Positions 44,028 through 53,215 of a stretch of 64,000 nucleotides of DNA are shown here, piece after piece (positions within the stretch are counted from its first letter, which is position 1; every line of letters begins with the position of its first letter). The DNA lies in contig NC_088937.1 of the NCBI RefSeq assembly GCF_033473495.1, positions 2,728,001 through 2,792,000 of the forward strand, in the 5' to 3' direction. Position numbers and translations under genes: made by a program. The notes under the pieces were generated by a model. That model ran no database searches and had not been told where the DNA came from. It saw only the letters and a list, made by a program, of their open reading frames with translations. The DNA comes from Cercospora beticola. Its lineage: Eukaryota > Ascomycota > Dothideomycetes > Mycosphaerellales > Mycosphaerellaceae.

Positions 44028-44372
44028 ATGGAAAAGGCTATTCGTGATCAGGCATTGCAAGGAAAATGGGGATGCTCGCCTCATCCCAGTCTACAGAAGG
44101 CCCATCTGCTTTTTGGTGCTCGTATTATTGAACGACCGCTACGCAGGCCTCCCACGTCCAGCAGGTACCACGGTGAGAAGGCCGATAAGCACCGCATAGA
44201 TCAAAGCCCTGCCATGTCTGCGAACTTGCGGCACGATATTGCAGTGCCCATCGTTACACCAGCCACTACCTTCTTGACCCCGTCAAAAGCTTGGTCCCTG
44301 ACCCATCGTATCCGACAGCTCTTCAAGTCATCATCCGTTTCGGCTACACTTTCCAGCAGCGTGATCAAATGA
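44028..44372 (+). CDS. Small ORF of unknown function
   Basis: A 114-residue frame with an ATG in good context (gacaATGG). The protein is basic, without signal peptide or recognised domain; its C-terminal half is Ser/Thr-rich (SLTHRIRQLFKSSSVSATLSSS). Support comes mainly from the TATA-like element and the CAA-rich leader upstream. It lies 74 bp before the bZIP-like gene. I could not find a phase-compatible splice joining the two, so they are kept separate, though an N-terminal exon of the bZIP gene cannot be excluded. Confidence 0.35.
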   Translation: MEKAIRDQALQGKWGCSPHPSLQKAHLLFGARIIERPLRRPPTSSRYHGEKADKHRIDQSPAMSANLRHDIAVPIVTPATTFLTPSKAWSLTHRIRQLFKSSSVSATLSSSVIK

Positions 44373-44446
44373 GTTGCGTTTAATCTACTTTGCTTACTAC
44401 AAAGGCTTTGTTTAGTATTTGTCTCACTAATGTACTCGATTGCAAA

Positions 44447-45559
44447 ATGCTCAGGCTACTATCAACCCTTGCCGAACAAATGGAGGAACGCAAATCCCGC
44501 AAAAGGATACAAAACAGGATGGCGCAGCGGCTCTACCGTATGTCCAAGCTATCGCATTTTCTTACCTGTCACAATTCTGAGCCATATTCGTTCTTATAGG
44601 CCAAAGACAGCGCCAGCGGATGGAAGAATCAAAAGCCAAGCTGGCAGCGGGAGACTTTCCTGAGTGCGCCAATTCCATACCCATAATGAGATGCCGAAGC
44701 CGGTCAAACTCGAGCTCTTCAAGACAGAATGTGTGCCCTGGCGGTGTTGCCGGCGTTCGACGAGATCCATTCTTTGCCATTTCAGATGAACAATGCACCA
44801 GTTGCAGTGACAGTCCAATGTTCAGTGGTCCCGAAGATCCGGGCAATGAAGACATTGGTGAGCTTCATATGCTACAGAATCATTCAGCAGATCTGTCAAG
44901 CAGCTTTGCACCAATTGCTGTGATGAGTGTCGCCGGGCCTGAAGTCTGGACGTGCGATGCGATAAGCGACCTGAACATTATGGGTAAGTTCATTGCGGCA
45001 GAATATTTGGCAGCACTGAAGCGTCGCAGATCCTGATGTGCTATTCGACTTCAACTTCAACCATGGAATGGAATTGGTGCCTCCGCCGCCGATGAATAGC
45101 CCTAGTTGCGGAAATACTGGAATCGACAGTCCAAACAGACGATTCGCAGACCAGAACGAGCCTCCTGCGTACTCCATCCAATCACATACTTTCGACTCGC
45201 ATGATCTATTCACGAGTGGAGTGAACATGCTTAAAGATCTCTTCCCGACTGGTATTCCGCAGGCCCAGCGACACCTGTCTACTGTCGAGGGCTGCACTAT
45301 CCCGACAGTCTCTAGTGGAGACGGTCAGCGAGGTGACGGTACTCAGACGAATGAGCCACTGCTGTCGACGCAAAGTCCAGGCGCCGCGGTACTCGATGCA
45401 TTGCTGTCGAAATGCGCCCAACTTACCGACATCCCTTGCCTGGAAGAAGTCGAGCAACAGTCCAATGGCGGCCGTCGACTGCCACGTGTGATTGCGAGCG
45501 TACGTCGCGCACTCCAAGAATGGAGAGACTGGGAACAGGATGGATTTCCGCTCGATTGA
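44447..45559 (+). CDS. bZIP-like transcription factor without an obvious zipper
   Basis: Three exons, 44447-44537, 44600-44983 and 45030-45559, with introns of 62 and 46 bp, encode 334 residues. The first intron sits inside the basic region and splicing rebuilds KSRKRIQNRMAQRLYRQRQR, a fungal N-x2-A-Q-x2-[YF]-R basic region. The following segment (MEESKAKLAAGDFPE) has no regular leucine heptads, so dimerisation is unclear. The remainder is Ser/Pro-rich with a C-terminal helical domain (AAVLDALLSKCAQLTD ... VIASVRRALQEWRDWEQDG). An alternative ATG at 44480 would shorten the N-terminus by 11 residues. Together with the AflR-type gene it forms a regulator pair. Confidence 0.72.
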
Positions 45560-46542
45560 TAACGAGTACTCACTGTATGATGCTCTCTGCTGGGGCCACG
45601 CGAACATCAATACACGTTGGAAAACTTGACTCCGAAGGAAGCTGTGACAAGACCTCTCATCGTATGTCGAGGAAGTCACGAAAGGTTGCGTTGCCGGGAT
45701 CAAGACCTTCCACAGCACAAGCTCGGTTTGAGCATTGAACTCACATCAAGTTACCAGCTCTTGTCACCAAAGCCACGATATAAGTGCCAGCAGGAAATTG
45801 TTCAGAAGTGGTGGAAAGACGGTCCCTTAGATCGCGGAATACAGAGGTCCGCGGGCCAGATTTGTCTGACAGAGCTCCAGCGGCCTAGCTCTTCAAATGG
45901 ACGGGGAAATCAGCATGATGAGTGGTCGGTATGGCCATACTAAGTTCAATTGGCCTTTGCGACTGGCCGACTGCGATTCATGGACACGGAACAGCGGATA
46001 GCCTGCTGACCTCAGCTGTCATCTACAAGCGGGGCCGGTAGACTATTTTATAAGAATTAGGTGCTTGAGCTATGCAGTCGGGCATTCGTTTGTATCTGCA
46101 GAACTCATGCATGTCATCAATTTGCTCTTGTGCAAGGCAGATCCTAGCGAAGTATGCTCCGAAGGGGCCAACGCTACGCGTAAACATCGTATTTGGGCTT
46201 CAAAAATGTCCGTGGACACGACATGAAAATAAAGTGTCTCCGGCAGTCAAGTAAATCCAGGCCATAACGTTCGAATTCTCGTTAACTTAGTAGTGCCCAG
46301 AACGTGGTAGATTTAAGCTGCTATGCCTTGTCTCTGAATCATATACCCCCATTGTTCTGCTGCTTCTACACTTCTGCCAGCTGCGCATGAACTTGCATGA
46401 TCGGAAGTTTCCAAGTCAGCAAACTCTCGAGAGCTCAGCGAATTTGAAAGTTGCGGCATCTTGACCTCCGTCGGTGCTGTAATGCCTGCAAAGTCAGAGC
46501 GACAGGTCCTACATTTTCGCATTTGTGCATTTATGCATTGCC
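45560..46542. other. Intergenic, no supported gene
   Basis: About 980 bp between convergent genes (bZIP-like and DnaJ/RRM). Only short frames without domain support. It marks the right edge of the accessory region. Confidence 0.5.
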
Positions 46543-47688
46543 CTATTCTTTCAATTCTTGCTTCTCTGCTGCGTCTTGTGCTTCCTCCTGCTTCCGAAGC
46601 TCCTCCGCCAGTCTGCGTCGTTCCGCATTTTTGATGCGGATCATGGTCGCTTCTTCTGAACTCAGACCACTTCCAGCGCTTGACCCCGTCTTCACACTCG
46701 ATCCCTTTGGAGTGCCTTTGAAACTGGAGAAAGAGGGCACCTTCCGCAGACCCCCATCATTACGTAAGCAATCAAGATTAGGGGTAGTGGGGTCCTTTTG
46801 AGGCGTAACATCAGGTGCAGTGGAGGCAGGAGCGGTTGTCTTTGGCTTCGGTATACAGTCTGGCTCCTGCCCGCCGGCCCAGTTGACGTTCTCGAATATC
46901 GACCAATGGGAGCCTTGCTTTGCCAGATCCGGGAAGTCGGTAACAGCTGCATGCGCTGCGACGATACTTTTGTACACGATCAAAGCTGTCGTATACTCCT
47001 TCCTGTGCTTCTCGCCTTCCACTTTGACCTTCTTTGTGACCGTGACAACATCCTGTATTTCGCCGAATTTACTCCATGTCGCGGTGAGCTCATCTTTGTA
47101 AGGAGCGCTAGTGGCGCTTGCCAAATACCGCAGCTTGATCGTTCTGTCAATTTCTTGTGGCCCAGCGCTTTTGGTAGGTGGTGTTGTAGGGTGCATTTCC
47201 GCCTGTTCTCGCTCGTATTCTGCCTGCGCCTCCCTCCATAGCTGCTCACCTCGCTCCTTCCGCCGCCGAGCGCCATCAGCCGCTAATCTCCTCAGTTCAC
47301 GTTGGAATGCCTCCTCTTCCGGATCCTCCTCGTGTTTGCGCTTGAGACCAGCAACGCCTTCGCGTTCCCTCCGTTCTAAGTCTTCCTTTAAGTCTCTCCG
47401 TCGCCCTGCATATGCCTGATCTCGTGCTTTTTTCTCCTCGCGAGCGCGGCGTGCGTTATCGTAGAGCTGTCGCAGGTTCTCGTCGGAGAGAACTTCGATC
47501 GCAATTTGAAGTAAGTGAAATTTCTCGACAGCCGATTGGTCGTTTCCCACCTTATCCGGATGGTACTTCAAGGCAGTCTTGCGCCCTGCGCGCCTGATTT
47601 CTGATTCGGCTGCCACTGGAGATATGCCTAGGAGATCATAGTAATCATGTGCGCTGTTGAGCGCGCTCTCTTTTAGATCACTCGCCAT
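46543..47688 (-). CDS. DnaJ-domain protein with RRM, DNAJC17/Cwf23-like
   Basis: A single exon on the complement, 381 residues. The J domain occupies about 14-80, starting HDYYDLLGISPVAAESEIRRA and with the HPDK loop at 43-46. A highly charged coiled helix (about 80-165, rich in RRRKE) follows. An RRM-like domain sits at about 180-260 (TIKLRYLASATSAPYKDEL ... FGEIQDVVTVTKK ... TALIVYKSIVAAHAAV), and the tail has a second charged helix. J domain, coil and RRM in this order define DNAJC17 and the fungal Cwf23 group, which are associated with spliceosomes. Role inferred from architecture. Confidence 0.88.
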   Translation of the reverse strand: MASDLKESALNSAHDYYDLLGISPVAAESEIRRAGRKTALKYHPDKVGNDQSAVEKFHLLQIAIEVLSDENLRQLYDNARRAREEKKARDQAYAGRRRDLKEDLERREREGVAGLKRKHEEDPEEEAFQRELRRLAADGARRRKERGEQLWREAQAEYEREQAEMHPTTPPTKSAGPQEIDRTIKLRYLASATSAPYKDELTATWSKFGEIQDVVTVTKKVKVEGEKHRKEYTTALIVYKSIVAAHAAVTDFPDLAKQGSHWSIFENVNWAGGQEPDCIPKPKTTAPASTAPDVTPQKDPTTPNLDCLRNDGGLRKVPSFSSFKGTPKGSSVKTGSSAGSGLSSEEATMIRIKNAERRRLAEELRKQEEAQDAAEKQELKE

Positions 47689-48378
47689 GTTGAATGCGCG
47701 ACTGGTTTAGAAGAGCTGGAGCCTGCTTGCCTCTGACCGCTTGATTGTGTTGGAAGCACGACGATGCACATGTATTGAAAGTGATTGCTGAGGAAGTGGA
47801 AGTGGTGTCTATCATCTAAAAGTGCTCGGCTAGCGCGAGTCATGCGCGGAAGGTCCGGGCCGAACCGTCCACGAGTCATGTAATCTGGACAGTGACTCTG
47901 GATCCAACCACAACTCTGTGCCATCGGGGGTGGAAATCTGAAAGAATTGTGCACTCGCAGAATGCAGAGATGACCAGAGCTCCCGGAACAACCTTTTTCC
48001 GATGTGTCAAGTGAGCCAATATCCCCCAAAGTGAAGCCACAGAGTTCAGCCACAGATTTGTGGAGCCGCATGCGTGACTGAGCTTGGCGCATGTGTCCAG
48101 AGAGCTCTTGCAAGACATAGCAACGGCCTGTCAACAACATCGCTCACCAGCAGCACCCAATCACTCCTCGGATCGCGCTCGCGTCTATCACTACACAGCA
48201 GACTATCCATCGCGAAGCTTCGTCTGCTGAAGCTCACTCGACTGCCGGCCCTGGATCGCTTCCAGCAGCCCGTCCGTCTACCACCCACCATCGTCCTGCG
48301 ACGCTCGTTTCGCCGACACCATTGAAATGCCCCTTCGCCGCTCCGCCATCTCGAACGACACAGGACAGAAGCACCATC
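47689..48378. other. Divergent promoter region (DnaJ/RRM / DCP2)
   Basis: 690 bp between divergent start codons. No gene supported. The right 60 bp is in-frame with DCP2 but lacks an ATG. Confidence 0.5.
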
Positions 48379-51300
48379 ATGGCAGAAGCGGCGGACCTCA
48401 CCATCTCGCAGATGACGTTAGTTGACTGGCTCGATGACCTGACTGTGCGCTTTCTGCTCAATCTGCCACCTGCCGAACTCAGCAGCGTTCCGCGCCTCTG
48501 CTTCCAGGTCGAAGAGGCACAATGGTTCTACGAAGATTTCATCAGACCGGCGAACCCGGCCTTGCCTTCGCTCAATCTGCGTCAGTTCTGTTTGACGCTT
48601 TTCCAACATACTCCGCTGCTCCGCAACTTCAATACTGCTCAACACGTGGCCGCATATGAGGAGTTCCTCGCCTACAAAGTTCGCGTCCCTGTACGCGGCG
48701 CCATCTTGATGGATGACAGCATGGACAAGGTCCTGCTGGTGCGTGGCTGGAAAAAGGGTGCTAGCTGGTCCTTCCCGCGCGGCAAGATCAACAAGGACGA
48801 GCCCGACCTAGACTGCGCCATTCGCGAAGTGTACGAAGAGACAGGTTTTGACCTTAACGCGGCAGGACTGGTCGAGCGCAACAAGATAGGAGACGGAAAG
48901 GTGAAGGCTATCGATGTCACTATGCGTGAGCAGCATATGAAGCTGTTCGTGTTCCGTGGAGTCGCGCTCGACACCTTTTTTGAGCCCAGGACCAGGAAGG
49001 AAATCAGTAAAATCCAATGGTACAACGTGAAGGATTTGCCCGGCTTCAAGAAGCAAAAGGGCGTAGCCGCTCATGGACAAGGCGAGGGCCAGTCGACCAA
49101 GTTTTATATGGTTGCACCGTTCCTTGGCCATCTGAAGAAGTGGATCGGTCAGCAGAGACGCAAAGACTCAGCCGCAGTAGCCCAAGCACAGCATGGAAGG
49201 ACTATTTCCTTGTCGAACGAAGGCGTTCAAGCGACAATCACCGAAGACGAAGGCGAGGACACCGAAGGAGGCTTTCTTACCGACGCTGGCATGGCGTCTG
49301 CTGCGAGGAGCGCAGATGAGCTCAAGAGGTTACTTTCGATCGGAGGCGCCGCTCCTGGCACCAGCGCATCCACTCAAGGCGCGTCGGTCCAGAACGGAGC
49401 GCAAAGTAACAGCTTACTTGCTATGCTCAAAGGGAACATTGTCGCTCCAACTGGATCCTCATTGCCACATACACCCTTCGAGCAAGTCGACCCTCTCATA
49501 CCAGAGCAGGCGCCACGAACGCCGCAAACCCAGCATCCTCGACATGCCTCAGAGGCAGACGCACTTCGCCATCCGCCACCTCCATTCGAGTACTCGCCTC
49601 AGACCCTTCAGCAAGGTCTTCAACAACAATCTCAACGAAATCCTTCCATGTTCAATGCCGGCACAGCCATGCAGTCGCAGCACCAACAGTCTGGACTTGG
49701 CCATCTGCCACCGCACATTCAACAGCAAATATTTCAGCAGCAGCAGCGACAGCAAAGCCTGCCGACTAACGTTGCGCCCGGCTACATGCAAGCTCCGCAT
49801 TTCGATCCGCGCCCGAACAGCATCGATCCTCAACTTGCTCAGTATTCTCCGTCAGTGCAACATACTCATGCGCGGAACAATTCACAGCAGCCACTTCCCA
49901 ACCTGCATTCGCCTTCCAGGCAACCGGTAAACTTGATGCAGCCGGTATCTTTCAACAATGTGTCGCAACAGCGCCCGCTTTCGGGCCATGGACCTCCAGC
50001 TAGCCACGCGCCTCTAGTCAGCGAAAAGGCTGCTCCAGACGCGAGCAAGCTGCCGCCTCCAAGGCTGAATGCGCACACGATGAAGCTCTTAGATGCCTTC
50101 AAAACCAATCCAAAGGCGTCTCAGGCAGGCTCTTCGGGTAATGGCTTTGCCAGAAGGGCGGGGAGTCAACAACAAGCAGCGCTTCTCAATCTCTTCACAA
50201 AGTCATCTGCATCGACTGTTCCGCCAACGGCTGCGGACAACGCAGTTTCGTCGGCGCCGATATCTCCAGCATTGACAGATGCTACTGAAGTGCCGCGTGC
50301 TGATTATCGGGATCGAACAACAGCTCTGAACGAGAGCACAAGGGCTCTGTCATCGAAGGTGACAGGCAAATCGCCGCTTATGCCCGTCGAACCACCGCAG
50401 CCAGAACGCAATATTCCGCGCGCACGGGAGGAGAAAGCATCTTCGGAGCTCGATGATCGAATTGAACGAGAACGCAAACGTTCGCCACAGGCTACCATTC
50501 CCCACGATGTTTTGGTGGAACGCCCGAAAGCTGGCGGCCAGTTGTTTGATCCAGCTCATCCCAAAAAGTTCGTTCGCGCATCGTCGCAAGCAAAGCAGCA
50601 GGAGATTCCACCGTCGCTGGCTTTGAAAGGACATCCTCAGCAGACGGTCGCTCGGGCGAACTCACCAAAGACCATTGCGAAAGCCCCTACTCATTCTTCG
50701 CCAAAATCGAGAGCTAAACAGCCGCGCCAAGAAAATGGACAGTCTCGACAGCCTCAGCCAGTGCCGCAGTTCAGTATTCTCCAGCGTCCGGGTTCGTCGC
50801 GCTCGTCAGCGCCTCTCAGTCCTCTGCGGCACGAAGCACCTGCGCCTGGCTTTCAACCGCAGGTGCTGAAGCGCGAACCAGACCAAGACAATCATTCTAC
50901 CACGACACCACAACAACCCAACTCAGCGGGAGCTCAACAGATTGGCGGTGCCAAGAAGGACCAATTACTGGCGCTCTTTGGCAAATCGCCAGCAAGTAGT
51001 ACCTCTGCTGCCCCAGCGCAAGGACCGACCCCAGCTCAGCTTCTACCAGCTGCACATTTGCACTCCCAGCCTGCAGGTCACCTGAGTAATGGGCCGGCCG
51101 ACTTGTTTCACGGCAATCACGCTGAGATAACCATAAAGACTCCAGAGCCCCCACCATCACCACAGCTTCTGCCGGAGCCCCGGAAAGCGCAACAGCCACA
51201 GCACTCTCAACAGCATCTCTTGAATCTATTTACAAGACCCACCACAAGCGGCAGCGGGAGGCTGAACAGCCCAGGTACCCCAATATCTCCTTTCTCACTT

Positions 51301-51525
51301 AGCACACCTGCGGCCAACTTGTCCATGGAGAAACTGCCTGCTGCTGCATACGATTCAAATACCACGACACCACGCGACCCTGGGTCGAGGAGCAGGTTGG
51401 GAAGTGTGGTCAGCGGACCGACGAGCGGCGCACAAACACCGACTGAGGCCAAAGATCTCTTGCTGGGATATCTGAATGGTGTTGTGCAGAAAGAAGGATA
51501 TAAAGGTGCAAGGAAGCCAATGTAA
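48379..51525 (+). CDS. DCP2: mRNA-decapping enzyme Dcp2
   Basis: A single long exon of 1048 residues starting at 48379 (catcATGGCAG). The N-terminal regulatory domain (about 15-105, LDDLTVRFLLNLPPAELSS ... CFQVEEAQWFYEDFIRP) binds Dcp1. The Nudix domain follows, with RGAILMDDSMDKVLLVRGW and a complete Nudix box GKINKDEPDLDCAIREVYEETGF at about 135-157, then Box B near KKWIGQQRR. The remaining 750 residues are Gln/Pro/Ser-rich and disordered, with six short leucine-rich motifs such as LLNLFTK (602), QLLALFGK (862) and HLLNLFTR (946). Dcp2 removes the m7G cap, committing mRNA to 5'-3' decay in P-bodies. The long tail is usual for filamentous fungi. Confidence 0.96.
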   Translation: MAEAADLTISQMTLVDWLDDLTVRFLLNLPPAELSSVPRLCFQVEEAQWFYEDFIRPANPALPSLNLRQFCLTLFQHTPLLRNFNTAQHVAAYEEFLAYKVRVPVRGAILMDDSMDKVLLVRGWKKGASWSFPRGKINKDEPDLDCAIREVYEETGFDLNAAGLVERNKIGDGKVKAIDVTMREQHMKLFVFRGVALDTFFEPRTRKEISKIQWYNVKDLPGFKKQKGVAAHGQGEGQSTKFYMVAPFLGHLKKWIGQQRRKDSAAVAQAQHGRTISLSNEGVQATITEDEGEDTEGGFLTDAGMASAARSADELKRLLSIGGAAPGTSASTQGASVQNGAQSNSLLAMLKGNIVAPTGSSLPHTPFEQVDPLIPEQAPRTPQTQHPRHASEADALRHPPPPFEYSPQTLQQGLQQQSQRNPSMFNAGTAMQSQHQQSGLGHLPPHIQQQIFQQQQRQQSLPTNVAPGYMQAPHFDPRPNSIDPQLAQYSPSVQHTHARNNSQQPLPNLHSPSRQPVNLMQPVSFNNVSQQRPLSGHGPPASHAPLVSEKAAPDASKLPPPRLNAHTMKLLDAFKTNPKASQAGSSGNGFARRAGSQQQAALLNLFTKSSASTVPPTAADNAVSSAPISPALTDATEVPRADYRDRTTALNESTRALSSKVTGKSPLMPVEPPQPERNIPRAREEKASSELDDRIERERKRSPQATIPHDVLVERPKAGGQLFDPAHPKKFVRASSQAKQQEIPPSLALKGHPQQTVARANSPKTIAKAPTHSSPKSRAKQPRQENGQSRQPQPVPQFSILQRPGSSRSSAPLSPLRHEAPAPGFQPQVLKREPDQDNHSTTTPQQPNSAGAQQIGGAKKDQLLALFGKSPASSTSAAPAQGPTPAQLLPAAHLHSQPAGHLSNGPADLFHGNHAEITIKTPEPPPSPQLLPEPRKAQQPQHSQQHLLNLFTRPTTSGSGRLNSPGTPISPFSLSTPAANLSMEKLPAAAYDSNTTTPRDPGSRSRLGSVVSGPTSGAQTPTEAKDLLLGYLNGVVQKEGYKGARKPM

Positions 51526-51813
51526 TGTGGATATAGCTCAAGCAGGTAGCACATATACACTTTAAAGGTGAAGACACCGCAGAGCGGTGAAATCGAACGC
51601 TGCACCTGGTTTGTGTGTGCTCCTCTCGAGTAGTGTAACTCGCTACTAATGCAGTCACTGCGATGGTGCGACACAAGTGAAGTTGTGGCGAAGTCCGATC
51701 GCCACTAGCCAGATGAGGAAACAAGGGCCTTCCAACTCAGAGGCGCCGGCACTTCAGCTACCTCCTACATGCACACGTACTTCACGGTACTACTCAAACA
51801 CGCAACCGTCACA

Positions 51814-52863
51814 ATGAGCGATCCGCTCCAAATACCTGTCATCGACATCAGCTCCGCGAACCAGAGTGCGCCTTCAGAACTGCTCGAAGCCGCATGCCGG
51901 TTTGGCTTTGTATTCGTGGCCAACGATAACGAAGCTGGCATTTCACCCGATTTAATCAACAAGCTCTTTGGCATTTCGCAAGACTTCTTCGCTTTGCCCA
52001 GAGAAGTGAAGGAAAAGGTTTCGATCAGTTCGAACAAAGCGGGCAAGAATCATGGCTGGTTGAGTCAAGGCGTCGAAAAATTGGATCCTGGTGTACAGAA
52101 GAGGCCAGATGTGAAGGAGTCAGTAGCAATGATCTTATGGACTTGGCCACGAAATGTTCTGTATCAGCTAACGACTCTCAGAGCATTCAATCTCGGTCTC
52201 CCGAATCCAGATGGCACTTTCGAGCAAGCACTACCTGATCTCCTTCAAACCCACATCCAGTCCATAATCGACTTCGAAGACGCGTGCTACGACCTTTGCC
52301 AGAGAATCCTCACACACTTCGCCACTGCCCTCTCTATACCTCAGGATTGGTTCACTTCACGCCATGACATCTCAAAAGGACCAGCAGGGAGCGTTTTCCG
52401 ATTTCTGTACTATCCCGAACAAAACGCACAGAACGACGAAGTCGACATTCGTGCAGGAGCTCACAGCGATTATGGTTCCATCACTTGTCTCTTCCAATTA
52501 CCCGGTCAACCCGGCCTTGAGATCAAGACTCCCAGTGGAGCCTGGGCGCCAGTCCCCGTCAACCCATTAGGCAAAGAAGGACCTTTGCCAATCTTGGTCA
52601 ACATTGGTGATCTGCTGGAAGACTGGACTGGCGGGTTGCTCAAGTCAACTGTCCACCGAGTGGTATTTCCAAAGGAGAGAGCGGGTGACCGATACTCTAT
52701 GGCGTATTTCTGTCATCCGCTCGACGAGGCTTTGCTGGAACCAGTTCCAAGCAAACTGGTCGAACAGCACGCAAATCGCGAAGGCAGGAGAAACGGCAAA
52801 GAGGGGCTCACAGCAAAGGACCACTTGATGGAGAGACTGGCGGCAACATACAAGGTGAATTAG
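51814..52863 (+). CDS. 2-oxoglutarate/Fe(II) dioxygenase, isopenicillin-N-synthase-like
   Basis: Two exons, 51814-52118 and 52182-52863, give 328 residues. The 63 bp intron (GTCAGT donor, GCTAAC branch, CTCTCAG acceptor) is removed because splicing restores the family sequence KRPDVKE-AFNLGLPNPDG; it is a multiple of three without stops. The DIOX_N part begins IPVIDISSANQSAPSELLEAACRFGFVFV. The iron triad is H196 and D198 (AHSDYGSIT) and H260 (STVHRV), and R272 (DRYSMAYF) binds 2-oxoglutarate. The usual length is about 330-350. Such enzymes hydroxylate or desaturate small molecules; the substrate is unknown. An upstream in-frame ATG at 51769 is less likely. Confidence 0.88.
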   Translation: MSDPLQIPVIDISSANQSAPSELLEAACRFGFVFVANDNEAGISPDLINKLFGISQDFFALPREVKEKVSISSNKAGKNHGWLSQGVEKLDPGVQKRPDVKESVAMILWTWPRNVLYQLTTLRAFNLGLPNPDGTFEQALPDLLQTHIQSIIDFEDACYDLCQRILTHFATALSIPQDWFTSRHDISKGPAGSVFRFLYYPEQNAQNDEVDIRAGAHSDYGSITCLFQLPGQPGLEIKTPSGAWAPVPVNPLGKEGPLPILVNIGDLLEDWTGGLLKSTVHRVVFPKERAGDRYSMAYFCHPLDEALLEPVPSKLVEQHANREGRRNGKEGLTAKDHLMERLAATYKVN

Positions 52864-53215
52864 AAGAGACCTGGTTTCATTCATGACGAGTTTTATGTAT
52901 CCTATACTCCATCCAGACCGCTGAAGTGAAGCAAAAAAACATCAAGGTTTTGTCACACGTCCCCGCCAAATGCAATGACATGCCCAAGGGTCGTGAGAAG
53001 TTTATCGTAAGTCGGAGACAAAACGCTTAGTGTTTCAATTGTCAACTGTAACTGCAAGCCGCTTTTATGTACACTGCAATAAGCGCCTGCTCGTGGGAGC
53101 GCAGCCGTAAAGCCATCTGTGTCTTGAATCATCAAAATTCGTTGATCGTACCGGGAAAAGTGACATTCATCGAAGCCCGCTGGGTGACAACGCCACACAA
53201 GGAAATAGCGCCAAT
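52864..53215. other. Convergent intergenic region
   Basis: 352 bp between facing stop codons of the dioxygenase and the Zn2Cys6 factor; contains presumptive 3' UTRs only. Confidence 0.55.
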
